This document shows, piece after piece, positions 35,830 through 44,614 of a stretch of 64,000 bases of DNA. Positions within the stretch are counted from its first letter, which is position 1. Each line of letters opens with the position of its first letter. The stretch spans positions 124,001 to 188,000 of the forward strand of contig NZ_JADFBY010000004.1 in assembly GCF_015223065.1 (NCBI RefSeq), written 5' to 3'. The position numbers were made by a program, and so were the translations under genes. Source of the DNA: Mucilaginibacter sp. JRF (GTDB lineage: Bacteria; Bacteroidota; Bacteroidia; Sphingobacteriales; Sphingobacteriaceae). The notes below the pieces were generated by a model that was given only the letters and a program-made list of their open reading frames with translations, was not told where the DNA came from and did not search any database.

Positions 35830-35945
35830 CGTCATTGCGAGGTACGAAGCAATCTCTAAACCCACCCAACCCTCCCAAAGGGAGAGCTTAAGAAACAAAG
35901 TCCTCCCCTTGGGGAGGATTTAGGAGGGGTTACCTCGCAATGACG
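35830..35945. repeat. MITE-like inverted-repeat element between aroA and aroC
   Basis: The element is bounded by a perfect 15-bp inverted repeat: CGTCATTGCGAGGTA (35830-35844) and TACCTCGCAATGACG (35931-35945). Inside is an imperfect long hairpin with CCTCCCAAAGGGAG and CCTCCCCTTGGGGAGG. There is no open frame. Similar CGTCATTGCGAGG-bounded sequences are common between genes in this group of bacteria. It may act as a transcript-stabilising or terminating structure within the aromatic operon. Confidence 0.75.
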
Positions 35946-35982
35946 TAAACATAATATCTAACATCTCATATCTACAGGCACA

Positions 35983-37071
35983 ATGGCAGGCAATACCTTC
36001 GGGCAAATATTCAGGATAACAACATTTGGCGAATCGCATGGCGAGGCTATCGGTGTGATAGTTGACGGCTGCCCGGCGCAGTTACCGGTTGACCTTGACT
36101 TTATTCAGGCCGAGCTGGATAAGCGTAAACCAGGGCAGTCAAAGATCACTACACAGCGTAAGGAGAGCGATACGGTACAGATACTTTCGGGCACGTTCGA
36201 GGGTAAAACTACAGGTACACCTATCGCCATGATCATCCCGAATGAAGATCAACGCTCAAAGGATTACGGCCATAATGTGGATGTATTTCGCCCCTCGCAT
36301 GCCGACTTTACCTACTTTACCAAGTATGGTATACGCGACCACCGTGGTGGCGGCCGTTCATCAGCCCGCGAAACCGCGGCACGTGTGGCGGCAGGCGCGC
36401 TGGCTAAAATGTTCCTGAAAACACAGGGCATCGAGGTGTTTGCGCATGTTAGCAGTGTAGGTAAAATAAATGCCCCCAATGTTGATATTAATAATGCTAC
36501 CGAGTTTATTGAAGCCCGTGAGCAAAATATAGTTCGCTGTGTTGACCCAGCCACTGCCGAAGAAATGATCGAGTTTATTGACGGCATACGCAAGCAAGGC
36601 GATACCGTAGGCGGCAAGGTTACCTGCTTTGCTACCAATGTACCCACAGGCTTAGGCGAGCCGGTATTTGATAAACTGCATGCTGATCTGGGCAAGGCCA
36701 TGCTGAGTATTAACGCTGTGCACGGCTTTGAATTCGGCTCCGGGTTTGAGGGCAGCGAGATGCGCGGCTCTGAGCATAACGACATCTTTCGCAACAATGG
36801 CGGTAAGGTTGAAACCATCACCAATTTTTCGGGCGGTATACAGGGCGGTATCAGCAATGGTATGCCTGTTGAGTTCCGTGTGGCGTTCAAGCCTGTGGCT
36901 ACCATTATGCACAACCAGCAAACGGTAAACAGCGCCGGAGAAGCATCAGAGATCAGCGGCAAAGGCCGCCATGACCCATGTGTGGTACCACGCGCTGTGC
37001 CTATTGTTGAGGCAATGGCCGCGTTGGTTTTGGCCGACCATGTGCTGCGCAACAGGGCTGCCAAAGTGTAA
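35983..37071 (+). CDS. aroC: Chorismate synthase
   Basis: This 362-residue enzyme converts EPSP to chorismate with reduced FMN. All signatures are present: [17 protein letters not shown] at residue 9, [18 protein letters not shown] at about 125, and [20 protein letters not shown] near the C-terminus. It closes the aromatic run pheA, aroG/aroQ fusion, aroA, aroC. The 188-nt gap before it holds an inverted-repeat element, so its transcription may be partly independent. Confidence 0.95.
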   Translation: MAGNTFGQIFRITTFGESHGEAIGVIVDGCPAQLPVDLDFIQAELDKRKPGQSKITTQRKESDTVQILSGTFEGKTTGTPIAMIIPNEDQRSKDYGHNVDVFRPSHADFTYFTKYGIRDHRGGGRSSARETAARVAAGALAKMFLKTQGIEVFAHVSSVGKINAPNVDINNATEFIEAREQNIVRCVDPATAEEMIEFIDGIRKQGDTVGGKVTCFATNVPTGLGEPVFDKLHADLGKAMLSINAVHGFEFGSGFEGSEMRGSEHNDIFRNNGGKVETITNFSGGIQGGISNGMPVEFRVAFKPVATIMHNQQTVNSAGEASEISGKGRHDPCVVPRAVPIVEAMAALVLADHVLRNRAAKV

Positions 37072-37110
37072 TTTTCTGAAACATCGATATAAAAAGCACG
37101 TTATCTTTAC

Positions 37111-37737
37111 ATGATACGTGCTTTAATATACGACCTCGACAATACCATTTACCCGGTAAAATCCATCTCCGACGGATTATTTGATGGCTTGTACAAGCTG
37201 ATCGATGACAATGCCGATGGCCTCAGCCTGGCTTCGGTTGAAGCGGCTAAAGAGGAGATCACCCGCCGCCCGTTTCAAAAGGTGGCTGATGAATTTGGCT
37301 TTAGCGATGAGCTGAAGGAAGAAGCTACCGAATATCTGCGTGGCCTCACCTACAGCAAGCCGATGCAGGCTTATGATGATTACCGCTACGTTAAAACGCT
37401 TGATGCCGATAAATTCCTGGTGACTACCGGTTTTGTTAAGCTGCAAAACAGCAAGGTAAAAATGCTGGGCATAGCCGCGGATTTTAAACAGGTATACGTG
37501 GTTGACCCCGACAGTACCGAAAAAACCAAACGCCACATTTTTACCCAGATACTGGAAAAATACAATTACAAGGCTGAGGAAGTATTGATAGTTGGCGACG
37601 ACCCGGAATCTGAAATTAAGGAAGCCAAAGCTGTAGGCATTAAAACCGTACTGTACGATCCTGAAAAGAGGTATACCGCCGCCGATGCCGATTACCGCAT
37701 CACCAACCACCGCGATGTTGGCGAACTGATATTATAA
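37111..37737 (+). CDS. HAD hydrolase, pyrimidine 5'-nucleotidase type
   Basis: This 208-residue HAD-IA phosphatase has the nucleophile motif IYDLDNTIYP (D8 and D10) and motif IV in LIVGDDPESEIKEAKAVG. The DLDNTIYP form is that of the pyrimidine 5'-nucleotidase/Sdt1-like branch. It starts 39 nt after aroC and may be read from the same transcript. Its end overlaps the DinB gene on the other strand by 6 nt. Confidence 0.88.
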   Translation: MIRALIYDLDNTIYPVKSISDGLFDGLYKLIDDNADGLSLASVEAAKEEITRRPFQKVADEFGFSDELKEEATEYLRGLTYSKPMQAYDDYRYVKTLDADKFLVTTGFVKLQNSKVKMLGIAADFKQVYVVDPDSTEKTKRHIFTQILEKYNYKAEEVLIVGDDPESEIKEAKAVGIKTVLYDPEKRYTAADADYRITNHRDVGELIL

Positions 37738-38250
37738 GCTTGCCTGCAATATTTTCACTGTAACCAATAATTGCCCCGTATGGCGCATGGTATGCTCGGC
37801 AGCGTGCACCAACAGGCCTATTACGGTTGAGGGTATTTGCGCACGCCCTACCCCGCGCCCGTCGGTCAGGGTGCTTTCGTCGGTATGTTTTATTTGATGG
37901 ATAGCCTTTTGCACCTGGCTGCTAAAGGCTGCGGCAAGTTGGGTTGCGGTGTATGCTTTTTCGGCCACCTTGCCCTCATTTGCAAGATAATTTAACTGCT
38001 CCGGCGATAACATTTCCGCACGGGCGTAGGTCAGCAATCTATCTAACACGCCGGTTAAGTGCTGCAAATGGAAAGCGGGCGATGCTAAACCTGCCGGCTT
38101 CTCGTACAACATATTATTCTGAAAATCGGCCATTAGGGCTGTAATCTCCTCATCTGCCTGCAATAAGGCATGTGCCACGGGCTGTAATAATGCCGGTACA
38201 CCTGCTGTTGGGCCACGCTGCCATACTTCCGGGAGTTTGTTATCATCCAT
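37732..38250 (-). CDS. DinB-family protein
   Basis: This 172-residue four-helix protein is of the DinB/YfiT type. It has FHLQHLTGVLDRLLTYA near residue 62 and HAAEHTMRHTGQLLVTVKI near the end, giving the His pattern (one in the second helix, two in the last helix) that binds a divalent metal. Relatives include thiol-S-transferases, but the substrate is unknown. Confidence 0.82.
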   Translation of the reverse strand: MDDNKLPEVWQRGPTAGVPALLQPVAHALLQADEEITALMADFQNNMLYEKPAGLASPAFHLQHLTGVLDRLLTYARAEMLSPEQLNYLANEGKVAEKAYTATQLAAAFSSQVQKAIHQIKHTDESTLTDGRGVGRAQIPSTVIGLLVHAAEHTMRHTGQLLVTVKILQASL

Positions 38251-38350
38251 AATACTAAGCTATATAAAAAGCAATTCATCAGCGTAAGCCCTGTGTAAAT
38301 ACTATGTGGTACGGCTATTGCTTTATACGGTGTAACACATTTATCCATTT

Positions 38351-39886
38351 ATGATAACCAAAATATATAATAAAAAACCACTACTGCTTATCGCATCTAT
38401 CATCCTGATTTGTATAGCCATTATACCCGGATGTAAAAAAAGCCAATCAGATTTAGGGAAAAAACTGGCCGAAGCTACCGGCAACAAGGCATTTAAGCAA
38501 ATGACCGACGAGGGTTATGCCGAGGCATTTAACAAAGCCATGGCCGATAACAAGGCCATTATCAGCTACCCTAAAGTTATATCATCATATTATAAACAAA
38601 ACAACTACGAGCCTGTACTGGTGCTCAACAATATTAAGGGCGATGGCCTGCAAAGCCTTACCACTTATTTAGGTAACGCGGCGCAGCATGGCATTAATCC
38701 GCAAATATTCAGGGGTGATAGCATTAAAATCCTGCTTGCCCATATTAAAGATAAAAAGGCGATAAAAAACGTCGACGAAGCGTACAGTACCCTTGCCAAA
38801 TTGGAATTGCTTGCAGCCAACTCGCTGATAAGGTATTCAATGGCATTACAGTACGGATTGATCAGTCCGCAGAAGATATACCAGCGTTACTATACAAAAA
38901 CCCAGCGACCGGACAGCGCGGCCATGAGATCGGTATTCGCGGTTAAGGAGTTAAAAACATACCTGGATAGTATACAACCCGCTAACCCGCAATACAAGGC
39001 GCTGCAAAAGGCCTTAACGGATAAGGTGCAGGCTCCGGGTATGTCGCCCGAAGAAAGCGAGCGCTACTTTGCCGTTAACCTTGAACGCCTGCGCTGGAAG
39101 AATAAACCCGACGCTAAAAAATACGTCATCGTAAATATTGCTGATTACCGCCTGGATGTAATGGAAGACGGTAAATCGGCCCTGAATATGAAGGTTTGTG
39201 TGGGCGAAGGCCGCAATATGGATAAGGAAAAAAGCCTGGTAGAATATAACGAGAGCGATAAGACCGACCAACCTTTCTCGCGCGAAACGCCGCAGCTAAG
39301 CAGCGAGATATACACCGTGCAGGTTAACCCGGTATGGAATATCCCGAAAAGCATAGCTACTAAAGAAATTACGGTTGAGGCCGCTAATGACCCTTATTAC
39401 CTGGATAATAAAGGCATTGATGTGTACCATAATGGCAAAAAGGTAGATGACCCGGAAAGTATTGACTGGAGCAAGGCATCAAAAGGAGGCTATACCTTTA
39501 AGCAACGCCCCGGCGATGAGAACGCATTAGGACAAATAAAATTCCTGTTTAAAAACGGCAGCAGCGTTTACCTGCACGATACCCCTGCCAAAAATGCCTT
39601 TAACCAAAACATGCGTGCCGTTAGCCACGGTTGCGTACGTGTTGAAGAACCCAAAAAACTTGCCGAAGCCCTGTTTGGCGAAGGCGAAAAATACGACAAG
39701 ATTGTGGATAAAATGGATAACCCAAGCGACGAACCTACCAATATTGCCCTGCCCAACAAGGTACCGGTATACCTTACCTACGTTACCTGCTGGGCCGATA
39801 GCAGCGGCAAATTGCAGTTCAGGCCGGATGTGTATGGGTTAGATGTGGTACTGTATGGCCACATGAAAAAGCTGATAACGGTGTAA
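38351..39886 (+). CDS. YcbB-type L,D-transpeptidase (lipoprotein)
   Basis: This 511-residue murein cross-linking enzyme has a lipoprotein-type signal (LLLIASIILICIAIIPGC), a scaffold domain, a peptidoglycan-binding-like helical region (YSTLAKLELLAANSLIRY) and a YkuD catalytic domain with the active site SHGCVRVEEP. It would form 3-3 cross-links in the cell wall. A cap-like insertion around residues 280-390 is usual for YcbB. It is convergent with a second L,D-transpeptidase-like gene across a shared terminator. Confidence 0.9.
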   Translation: MITKIYNKKPLLLIASIILICIAIIPGCKKSQSDLGKKLAEATGNKAFKQMTDEGYAEAFNKAMADNKAIISYPKVISSYYKQNNYEPVLVLNNIKGDGLQSLTTYLGNAAQHGINPQIFRGDSIKILLAHIKDKKAIKNVDEAYSTLAKLELLAANSLIRYSMALQYGLISPQKIYQRYYTKTQRPDSAAMRSVFAVKELKTYLDSIQPANPQYKALQKALTDKVQAPGMSPEESERYFAVNLERLRWKNKPDAKKYVIVNIADYRLDVMEDGKSALNMKVCVGEGRNMDKEKSLVEYNESDKTDQPFSRETPQLSSEIYTVQVNPVWNIPKSIATKEITVEAANDPYYLDNKGIDVYHNGKKVDDPESIDWSKASKGGYTFKQRPGDENALGQIKFLFKNGSSVYLHDTPAKNAFNQNMRAVSHGCVRVEEPKKLAEALFGEGEKYDKIVDKMDNPSDEPTNIALPNKVPVYLTYVTCWADSSGKLQFRPDVYGLDVVLYGHMKKLITV

Positions 39887-39910
39887 TTATTCCAAACAAT
39901 TACAGCAAAT

Positions 39911-39944
39911 AAAACGGGGCAGGCCTGGCGGCTTGCCCCGTTTT
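39911..39944. terminator. Bidirectional terminator between two L,D-transpeptidase genes
   Basis: AAAACGGGGCAGGC and GCTTGCCCCGTTTT form a 14-bp stem with one G-T mismatch and a 6-nt loop, with A/T runs on both sides. It serves the convergent genes ending at 39886 and 39971. Confidence 0.85.
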
Positions 39945-39970
39945 ACGTTTATTTAAAATGAAGGATATTA

Positions 39971-40774
39971 TTAAAGTACCTGTGCCGTATCTGCCTGCAT
40001 AGCAGGGAACAGGAATTGTTCGGCTACATTTTCGTCGAGGTATTTTGACGAGTAACGGTTATCATTACCGGCAATATATAGCATGTTTTTGCCTTTTATG
40101 GTATTGATAACGGTTTCGCACACCTCGGGCGATACCGCGGGGCAACCATGGCTGCGGCCTAAACGGCCCAATTGATTAATTGAGGATTGGCTCACATAGT
40201 CGGCAGCGTGTACCACAATGGCGCGCTGGCGGGCATTACTGTTAAAACCTAAATCCATACCATCCAGTTTTAATGAGCGACCGTGTTTACCTACGTAAAC
40301 ATCATCGGTAACATAAAAGCCCAAACTGCTTTGGTGCGAATGCTCGGTGTTTGAAAAAGCGGTGGCCATATCATCACCACTACCCTGCCCGTGCGATACC
40401 CATGTATTCAACAATAGCTTTTTGGCTACCACATCAATTATCCACATACGTTTTTCACGGCTCGATCTGTTAAAATCAACCACGGTAATAACGCTGCTGT
40501 TTTCGGGTAATTTGTGTGCCAGCTTAAGGTTAATGTAACCTGTTATGGCTTTTTGAAATACAAAGGCATCCATACCGCTTAGCTGTAGCTGCGCGGTATT
40601 ATAAATATCGGTAACATACTGTCCGTACAATTCGCTAAGCGAGGCAGCATGTTTTGTGGTTGAGGCGACCTTATTTGCACTTGTTTTACCATTTGCAGCA
40701 GGACTCCAGCTGATAAAACCTATCGAAAACACGATCAAAAAAGCGCAGATCACCCACCAGAAATTTTTTCTCAT
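39971..40774 (-). CDS. Murein L,D-transpeptidase catalytic-domain protein (YkuD_2-like)
   Basis: This 267-residue exported protein has an N-terminal membrane anchor or signal (FWWVICAFLIVFSIGFISW). Its catalytic domain carries GRLGRSHGCPAVSPEVCE, the Cys active-site motif of the YkuD-like fold, and TWVSHGQGSGDDMATAFSN. It probably remodels peptidoglycan. It differs in layout from the convergent YcbB-type enzyme, so the two are not close paralogues. Confidence 0.87.
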   Translation of the reverse strand: MRKNFWWVICAFLIVFSIGFISWSPAANGKTSANKVASTTKHAASLSELYGQYVTDIYNTAQLQLSGMDAFVFQKAITGYINLKLAHKLPENSSVITVVDFNRSSREKRMWIIDVVAKKLLLNTWVSHGQGSGDDMATAFSNTEHSHQSSLGFYVTDDVYVGKHGRSLKLDGMDLGFNSNARQRAIVVHAADYVSQSSINQLGRLGRSHGCPAVSPEVCETVINTIKGKNMLYIAGNDNRYSSKYLDENVAEQFLFPAMQADTAQVL

Positions 40775-40902
40775 ACTCAGTTAAAATTTATCAGTTAATA
40801 ATTTTAAAAGCTCTGAGATTTAGGTATAGAAAGGATCGTTAATCCCGAATTGTTATACAAATATACGTACAAACGGATGATTTATTGTCACCCCATTTAC
40901 AT

Positions 40903-40945
40903 AAAATAGCCTTAAAAGAAAATAAATTTCTTTTAAGGCTATTTT
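40903..40945. terminator. Strong terminator after the nitroreductase gene
   Basis: A 19-bp perfect inverted repeat (40903-40921 and 40927-40945; core TAGCCTTAAAAGAAA) has a 5-nt loop and terminal A/T runs. It lies 25 nt past the nitroreductase stop and would end that minus-strand transcript. Confidence 0.85.
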
Positions 40946-40970
40946 AAATATTAAAGTTAAATTTTTGACC

Positions 40971-41552
40971 TTATTTAACCCATTTGACCTTTTGCTCAAG
41001 CGGGGTAACCCTGCGGCCTTCAGGCTGATTATCAGTATGGCCTAAGTACAGTAAACCAAGCACGGCATCATCCTCACCAAGTTCCAGAAAATCTTTCATG
41101 GCCGGTTTAAGCGTCATGCCGCCGGTGCTCCAAAACGAGGCGATGTTTAGCGATGTAGCCGCCAGCAAAATGTTTTGTACCGCTGCCGATGCCGCCGCAA
41201 CCTCCTCTATAGCCGGGATGTTAGGGTTGGCACCACGTTTCATAACCGCAATAACCACGTGCGACGCATTGTTGCCCAGGTTTTGCAGATTAGTGTAAGT
41301 AGCCTCCTTAAAGTTTTCGGCCGGGGTGTGGGTTTTGTATAGTTCGGCGTGTTGCTTGCAGAAAACGGTCGGATCTTCATAGATCACAAAGCGCCAGGGC
41401 TCGGTAAAGGCGTGGGTTGGAGCCCAGTCGGCCAGTTCAAGAATAGCGGCAATGTGCCCGTTTGGAATTTTTTGACCGTTCATCATACCCGGTTTAATAG
41501 TACGGCGGGTTTTAATTACGGTTGATATAGTTGAAAATGTGCTGTTATCCAT
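40971..41552 (-). CDS. Nitroreductase-family flavoprotein
   Basis: This 193-residue FMN-dependent oxidoreductase matches the small nitroreductase family (YdjA-like). It has the N-terminal RRTIKPGMM phosphate-binding Arg pair, LELADWAPTHAFTEPWRFVI, and ASFWSTGG near the C-terminal domain. The physiological substrate is unknown. It is a single gene with its own terminator. Confidence 0.88.
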   Translation of the reverse strand: MDNSTFSTISTVIKTRRTIKPGMMNGQKIPNGHIAAILELADWAPTHAFTEPWRFVIYEDPTVFCKQHAELYKTHTPAENFKEATYTNLQNLGNNASHVVIAVMKRGANPNIPAIEEVAAASAAVQNILLAATSLNIASFWSTGGMTLKPAMKDFLELGEDDAVLGLLYLGHTDNQPEGRRVTPLEQKVKWVK

Positions 41553-41626
41553 AAAATTTGATCTTGCTTTAAAAACGGGCGCAAATTAAATAAATTTTAT
41601 GGCGTGGTGTAATAGCTTTGGCTTAA

Positions 41627-42340
41627 TTACTCGAAATACTCAAAAAATTCGGGCTTTTTAAATGAGAACTTGCGCATTTGCTTGCGGGTAAAGTGATTGG
41701 TTATTTTATAGTTATCACGATATAGTAGCTGAACCAGTATAGGGTAATTATTTTCGGCGCTTACATTAACAAACTTTCCATCCCGAAAGTTGAACATATC
41801 AAATACCCAGTAAGAGTGGTTGTTCTGTAATAAATAATGCTGTGTAACTATATCAAAGCACCCATCGCCATTCAGATCACGCTCAATATTATCGAAAAAA
41901 TCCATGTATTGCACGGCCGAGAATTTGTTTTTGCCTTTATTGAACAGAAACAGTTTATTCATTCGCGAGCCAGCCAAACCGCTACCATTATTGTAGGTTT
42001 TTAGCTTAAAGTCGACCAAGCCATTACCATCAATATCGGCAGCATAGAGGGTAGAATCTGTTTCTAAAGTCAACCTGGTATAACCTAAATCCGATTGTAA
42101 TTTTTTGATGAGTTTCTGTTTATAGAACAATCGAAGTATTTGCGCTTCACTATCTACATCCTCTAAGGTTATATGATACCCTTTATAACTTGCTGATCGT
42201 AAAACATACTTTTTTTCATTATCAACAATAACCTTAAAAGGCACAACCTTATACTTAGGTTTCGGATATTTCTCAAACGGATATTGGGCGTAACTATTCA
42301 ACCCAAAGTTTAGCAGGATAATAAGGATGAGGTATTTCAT
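41627..42340 (-). CDS. Exported EF-hand-like repeat protein, copy A
   Basis: This 237-residue protein has a signal peptide (YLILIILLNFGLNSYAQ). Two calcium-loop-like segments (DIDGNGLVDF near residue 99 and DLNGDGCFDIV near 157) resemble dockerin/EF-hand or FG-GAP loops of the D-x-D-x-N/D-G-x-x-D type. It is a tandem paralogue of the next gene, nearly identical in its second half. The remainder is beta-rich and matches no family I know. It is probably periplasmic or outer-membrane associated. Confidence 0.75.
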   Translation of the reverse strand: MKYLILIILLNFGLNSYAQYPFEKYPKPKYKVVPFKVIVDNEKKYVLRSASYKGYHITLEDVDSEAQILRLFYKQKLIKKLQSDLGYTRLTLETDSTLYAADIDGNGLVDFKLKTYNNGSGLAGSRMNKLFLFNKGKNKFSAVQYMDFFDNIERDLNGDGCFDIVTQHYLLQNNHSYWVFDMFNFRDGKFVNVSAENNYPILVQLLYRDNYKITNHFTRKQMRKFSFKKPEFFEYFE

Positions 42341-42430
42341 GATAAACAGTGCCTTCCCAAATATATCAGGAAGGCATTGTAATTCAATATTTTACAGACC
42401 ATAAATTTTACAGTAATAGCTGTGACTTAA

Positions 42431-43144
42431 TTACTCGAAATACTCAAAAAGCTCAGGCTTTTTAAATGAGAACTTGCGCATTTGCTTGCGGCTAAAGTGC
42501 CTGGTTATTTTATAGTTATCACGATATAGCAACTGAACTAATATTGGACAATTATTTTCAGCGCTTACATTAACAAACTTTCCATCCCGAAAGTTGAACA
42601 TATCAAATACCCAGTAAGAGTGGTTGTTCTGTAATAAATAATGCTGTGTAACTATCTCAAAGCACCCATCGCCATTCAGGTCACGCTCAATATTATCAAA
42701 AAAGTCCATGTATTGCACAGCAGAGAATTTGTTTTTGCCTTTATTGAACAAGAACAGTTTATGCATCCGTACACTTGCTAAACCACTACCGTTATTGTAA
42801 TTCTTAAATTTAAAGTCGACCAGGCCATTACCATCAATATCAGCGGCGTAAAGTGCAATATCTGACTGTAAGGTTATTTTTTTATAACCTAAGTCAGGCT
42901 GTATCCTTTTGATGAGCTTTTGTTTGTAATATAAACATAGGGTTTTTACCCGGCCGGTATCTTGCTCTATGGTGATATGATACCCTTTATAATTTGCTGA
43001 TCGTAAAACATAGCTTTCACCATTATCAACTACCACTTTAAAAGGTATAACCCTATACTTAGGTTTAGGATATTTCTCAAACGGATATTGGGCAAAACTA
43101 TTCAGCCTAAATGTTAGCAGCAGGATAAGGATAAGGTATTTCAT
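42431..43144 (-). CDS. Exported EF-hand-like repeat protein, copy B
   Basis: This 237-residue paralogue of the neighbouring gene has the same length and signal peptide (YLILILLLTFRLNSFAQ) and the same two loops (DIDGNGLVDF, DLNGDGCFEIV). The second loop has Glu for Asp at one position, a possible difference in calcium binding. The C-terminal 90 residues are nearly identical to copy A while residues 45-100 differ more. The two genes are 90 nt apart on the same strand, so this is a tandem duplication. Confidence 0.75.
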   Translation of the reverse strand: MKYLILILLLTFRLNSFAQYPFEKYPKPKYRVIPFKVVVDNGESYVLRSANYKGYHITIEQDTGRVKTLCLYYKQKLIKRIQPDLGYKKITLQSDIALYAADIDGNGLVDFKFKNYNNGSGLASVRMHKLFLFNKGKNKFSAVQYMDFFDNIERDLNGDGCFEIVTQHYLLQNNHSYWVFDMFNFRDGKFVNVSAENNCPILVQLLYRDNYKITRHFSRKQMRKFSFKKPELFEYFE

Positions 43145-43213
43145 ACAAATAACAATGCCTCCCCAAATATATCAGGAAGGCATTGTTATTCAATTAATTT
43201 GAGTCAGGTATTT

Positions 43214-43822
43214 TTAGAAATTAATACCAATATTTAGTGCCGATACTGAGCTACGTATGGTTGAACCTGAATTATCTTTGAACAGATCAGAAATTCCGCC
43301 CTGTCCGTTGAATTCTATAAAGAAACGGGCTTTGTCTGATACGGGGATCTTTACACCTATACCCAAATCAAGACCCATTTCAGGGCTTGCCATGTAAGGT
43401 TTTAAATCAGTACCACCCGCAACTTCTGATGCTGAAAGCAGTATGCTGGCATACGGACCAAAATTCAAATACCAGTTTTTGGTACGACCAAAATGCCAGT
43501 TAGCTAATACAGGTATGGTTAAGTAGTTTAAGCTGTAATCGGTGGTCATTCGTAAATTATCAAAAGCTACATAGCCATTGTCCCAACCTTTTTGATCGTA
43601 GATCAGTTTAGCTTTTAAGCTCCAGCTTTCTGAAAAATAATGATCAATTGATACACCGGCGTTAAAGCCAACACGGTAGCTACTGTTGGTTATGCCATCA
43701 GCATGTACGGTTGCGCCGTTTAAGCCAATTTGAACACCGAATTCGTTAGAGTTTTTTGTTTGCGCGGAAGCCGCTGAGCAGAAGCACACCAGTGCTAACA
43801 CTGCTTTGAAGAATTTTGTCAT
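43214..43822 (-). CDS. Small outer-membrane beta-barrel protein (porin family)
   Basis: This 202-residue protein has a signal peptide (KAVLALVCFCSAASAQ) and about eight amphipathic strands (FGVQIGLNGATV, YRVGFNAGVSIDHYF, YLTIPVLANWHF, WYLNFGPYASILL) and ends in SALNIGINF. The terminal Phe is the BAM recognition signal. It belongs to the PorT/OMP_b-brl-like group. It is a paralogue of the gene upstream on the same strand. Confidence 0.87.
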   Translation of the reverse strand: MTKFFKAVLALVCFCSAASAQTKNSNEFGVQIGLNGATVHADGITNSSYRVGFNAGVSIDHYFSESWSLKAKLIYDQKGWDNGYVAFDNLRMTTDYSLNYLTIPVLANWHFGRTKNWYLNFGPYASILLSASEVAGGTDLKPYMASPEMGLDLGIGVKIPVSDKARFFIEFNGQGGISDLFKDNSGSTIRSSVSALNIGINF

Positions 43823-43980
43823 GAGTGTGATAAAGTTTGCTAAAAAAATTACGGCGCAAATATAATACTTTAAAGTATCGGCCGAAATTTATTCACATCG
43901 CTTTAGTTTACCATGTCGGCACCGCTTATATATCGTCAACATTTAAAGAGTAAATAGTTTATTTTAGCTTAGAAAGCTTT

Positions 43981-44578
43981 TTAAAAATTCAACCCAACAT
44001 TAATGCTCGAAACGTTACTGCGGATCAATAGCGCCCGAACCCTCGTTAACAATATTATTTAATCCTTTTTCACCATTAAGTTCAAAAAACAGTTTAGCCC
44101 TATTTGAAAGCGGTATCTTGATACCGATACCCAGATCAAGATCGTTTAAGGCTGATCTTACATCCCTATCAGATCCTACTTCCTCAACATTTAATAATAT
44201 ACTTGTATATGGTCCAAGATTCAGATACCAATTTTTGGTACGGCCAAAGTGCCAGTTGGCTAAAACCGGAATAGTTAAATAATTAAAATCATATTGGGCT
44301 CCATACAAAGCGCCCCTCATTAATAAAGAGGGGCCTTCCCAGCTTTTTTGATCATATAGAACCTTCGCCTTAATACTCCAGCTTTCAGAAAAGTAATGAT
44401 CTATTGAAACACCTGCGTTAAACCCAACTCTATAGTGAGTTTCATCCATAATACCGAGTTTCGAGCTCGACGCATTCATACCAAATTGAACGCCGAATTC
44501 ATTAGAATTTTTTGTTTGTGCAGATGCTGATGAGCAAAGGCACACAAGTGCCAGCACCATCTTAAAAAGAAATTTCAT
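43981..44578 (-). pseudogene. Paralogous outer-membrane barrel with a C-terminal frameshift
   Basis: The protein starts with a signal peptide (MVLALVCLCSSASAQ) and follows the neighbouring barrel strand by strand. The open frame ends at 44015 with SGAIDPQ. One base over, the reading continues RSNVSSINVGLNF to a TAA at 43981-43983, matching the last strand and terminal Phe of the paralogue. An extra base near 44026 therefore removes the final strand. The product as written (187 residues) would lack its BAM signal. Confidence 0.75.
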
Positions 44579-44614
44579 GATAAGTTTTAAAGTTTATATA
44601 TCAAATATAACACT

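Noticed and set aside
36312..37064. 250-codon open frame antisense to aroC
   Set aside because: It is a shadow of the high-GC codon pattern of aroC. The protein is low-complexity, Ser/Pro/Leu-rich and has no family pattern, while aroC has all motifs.
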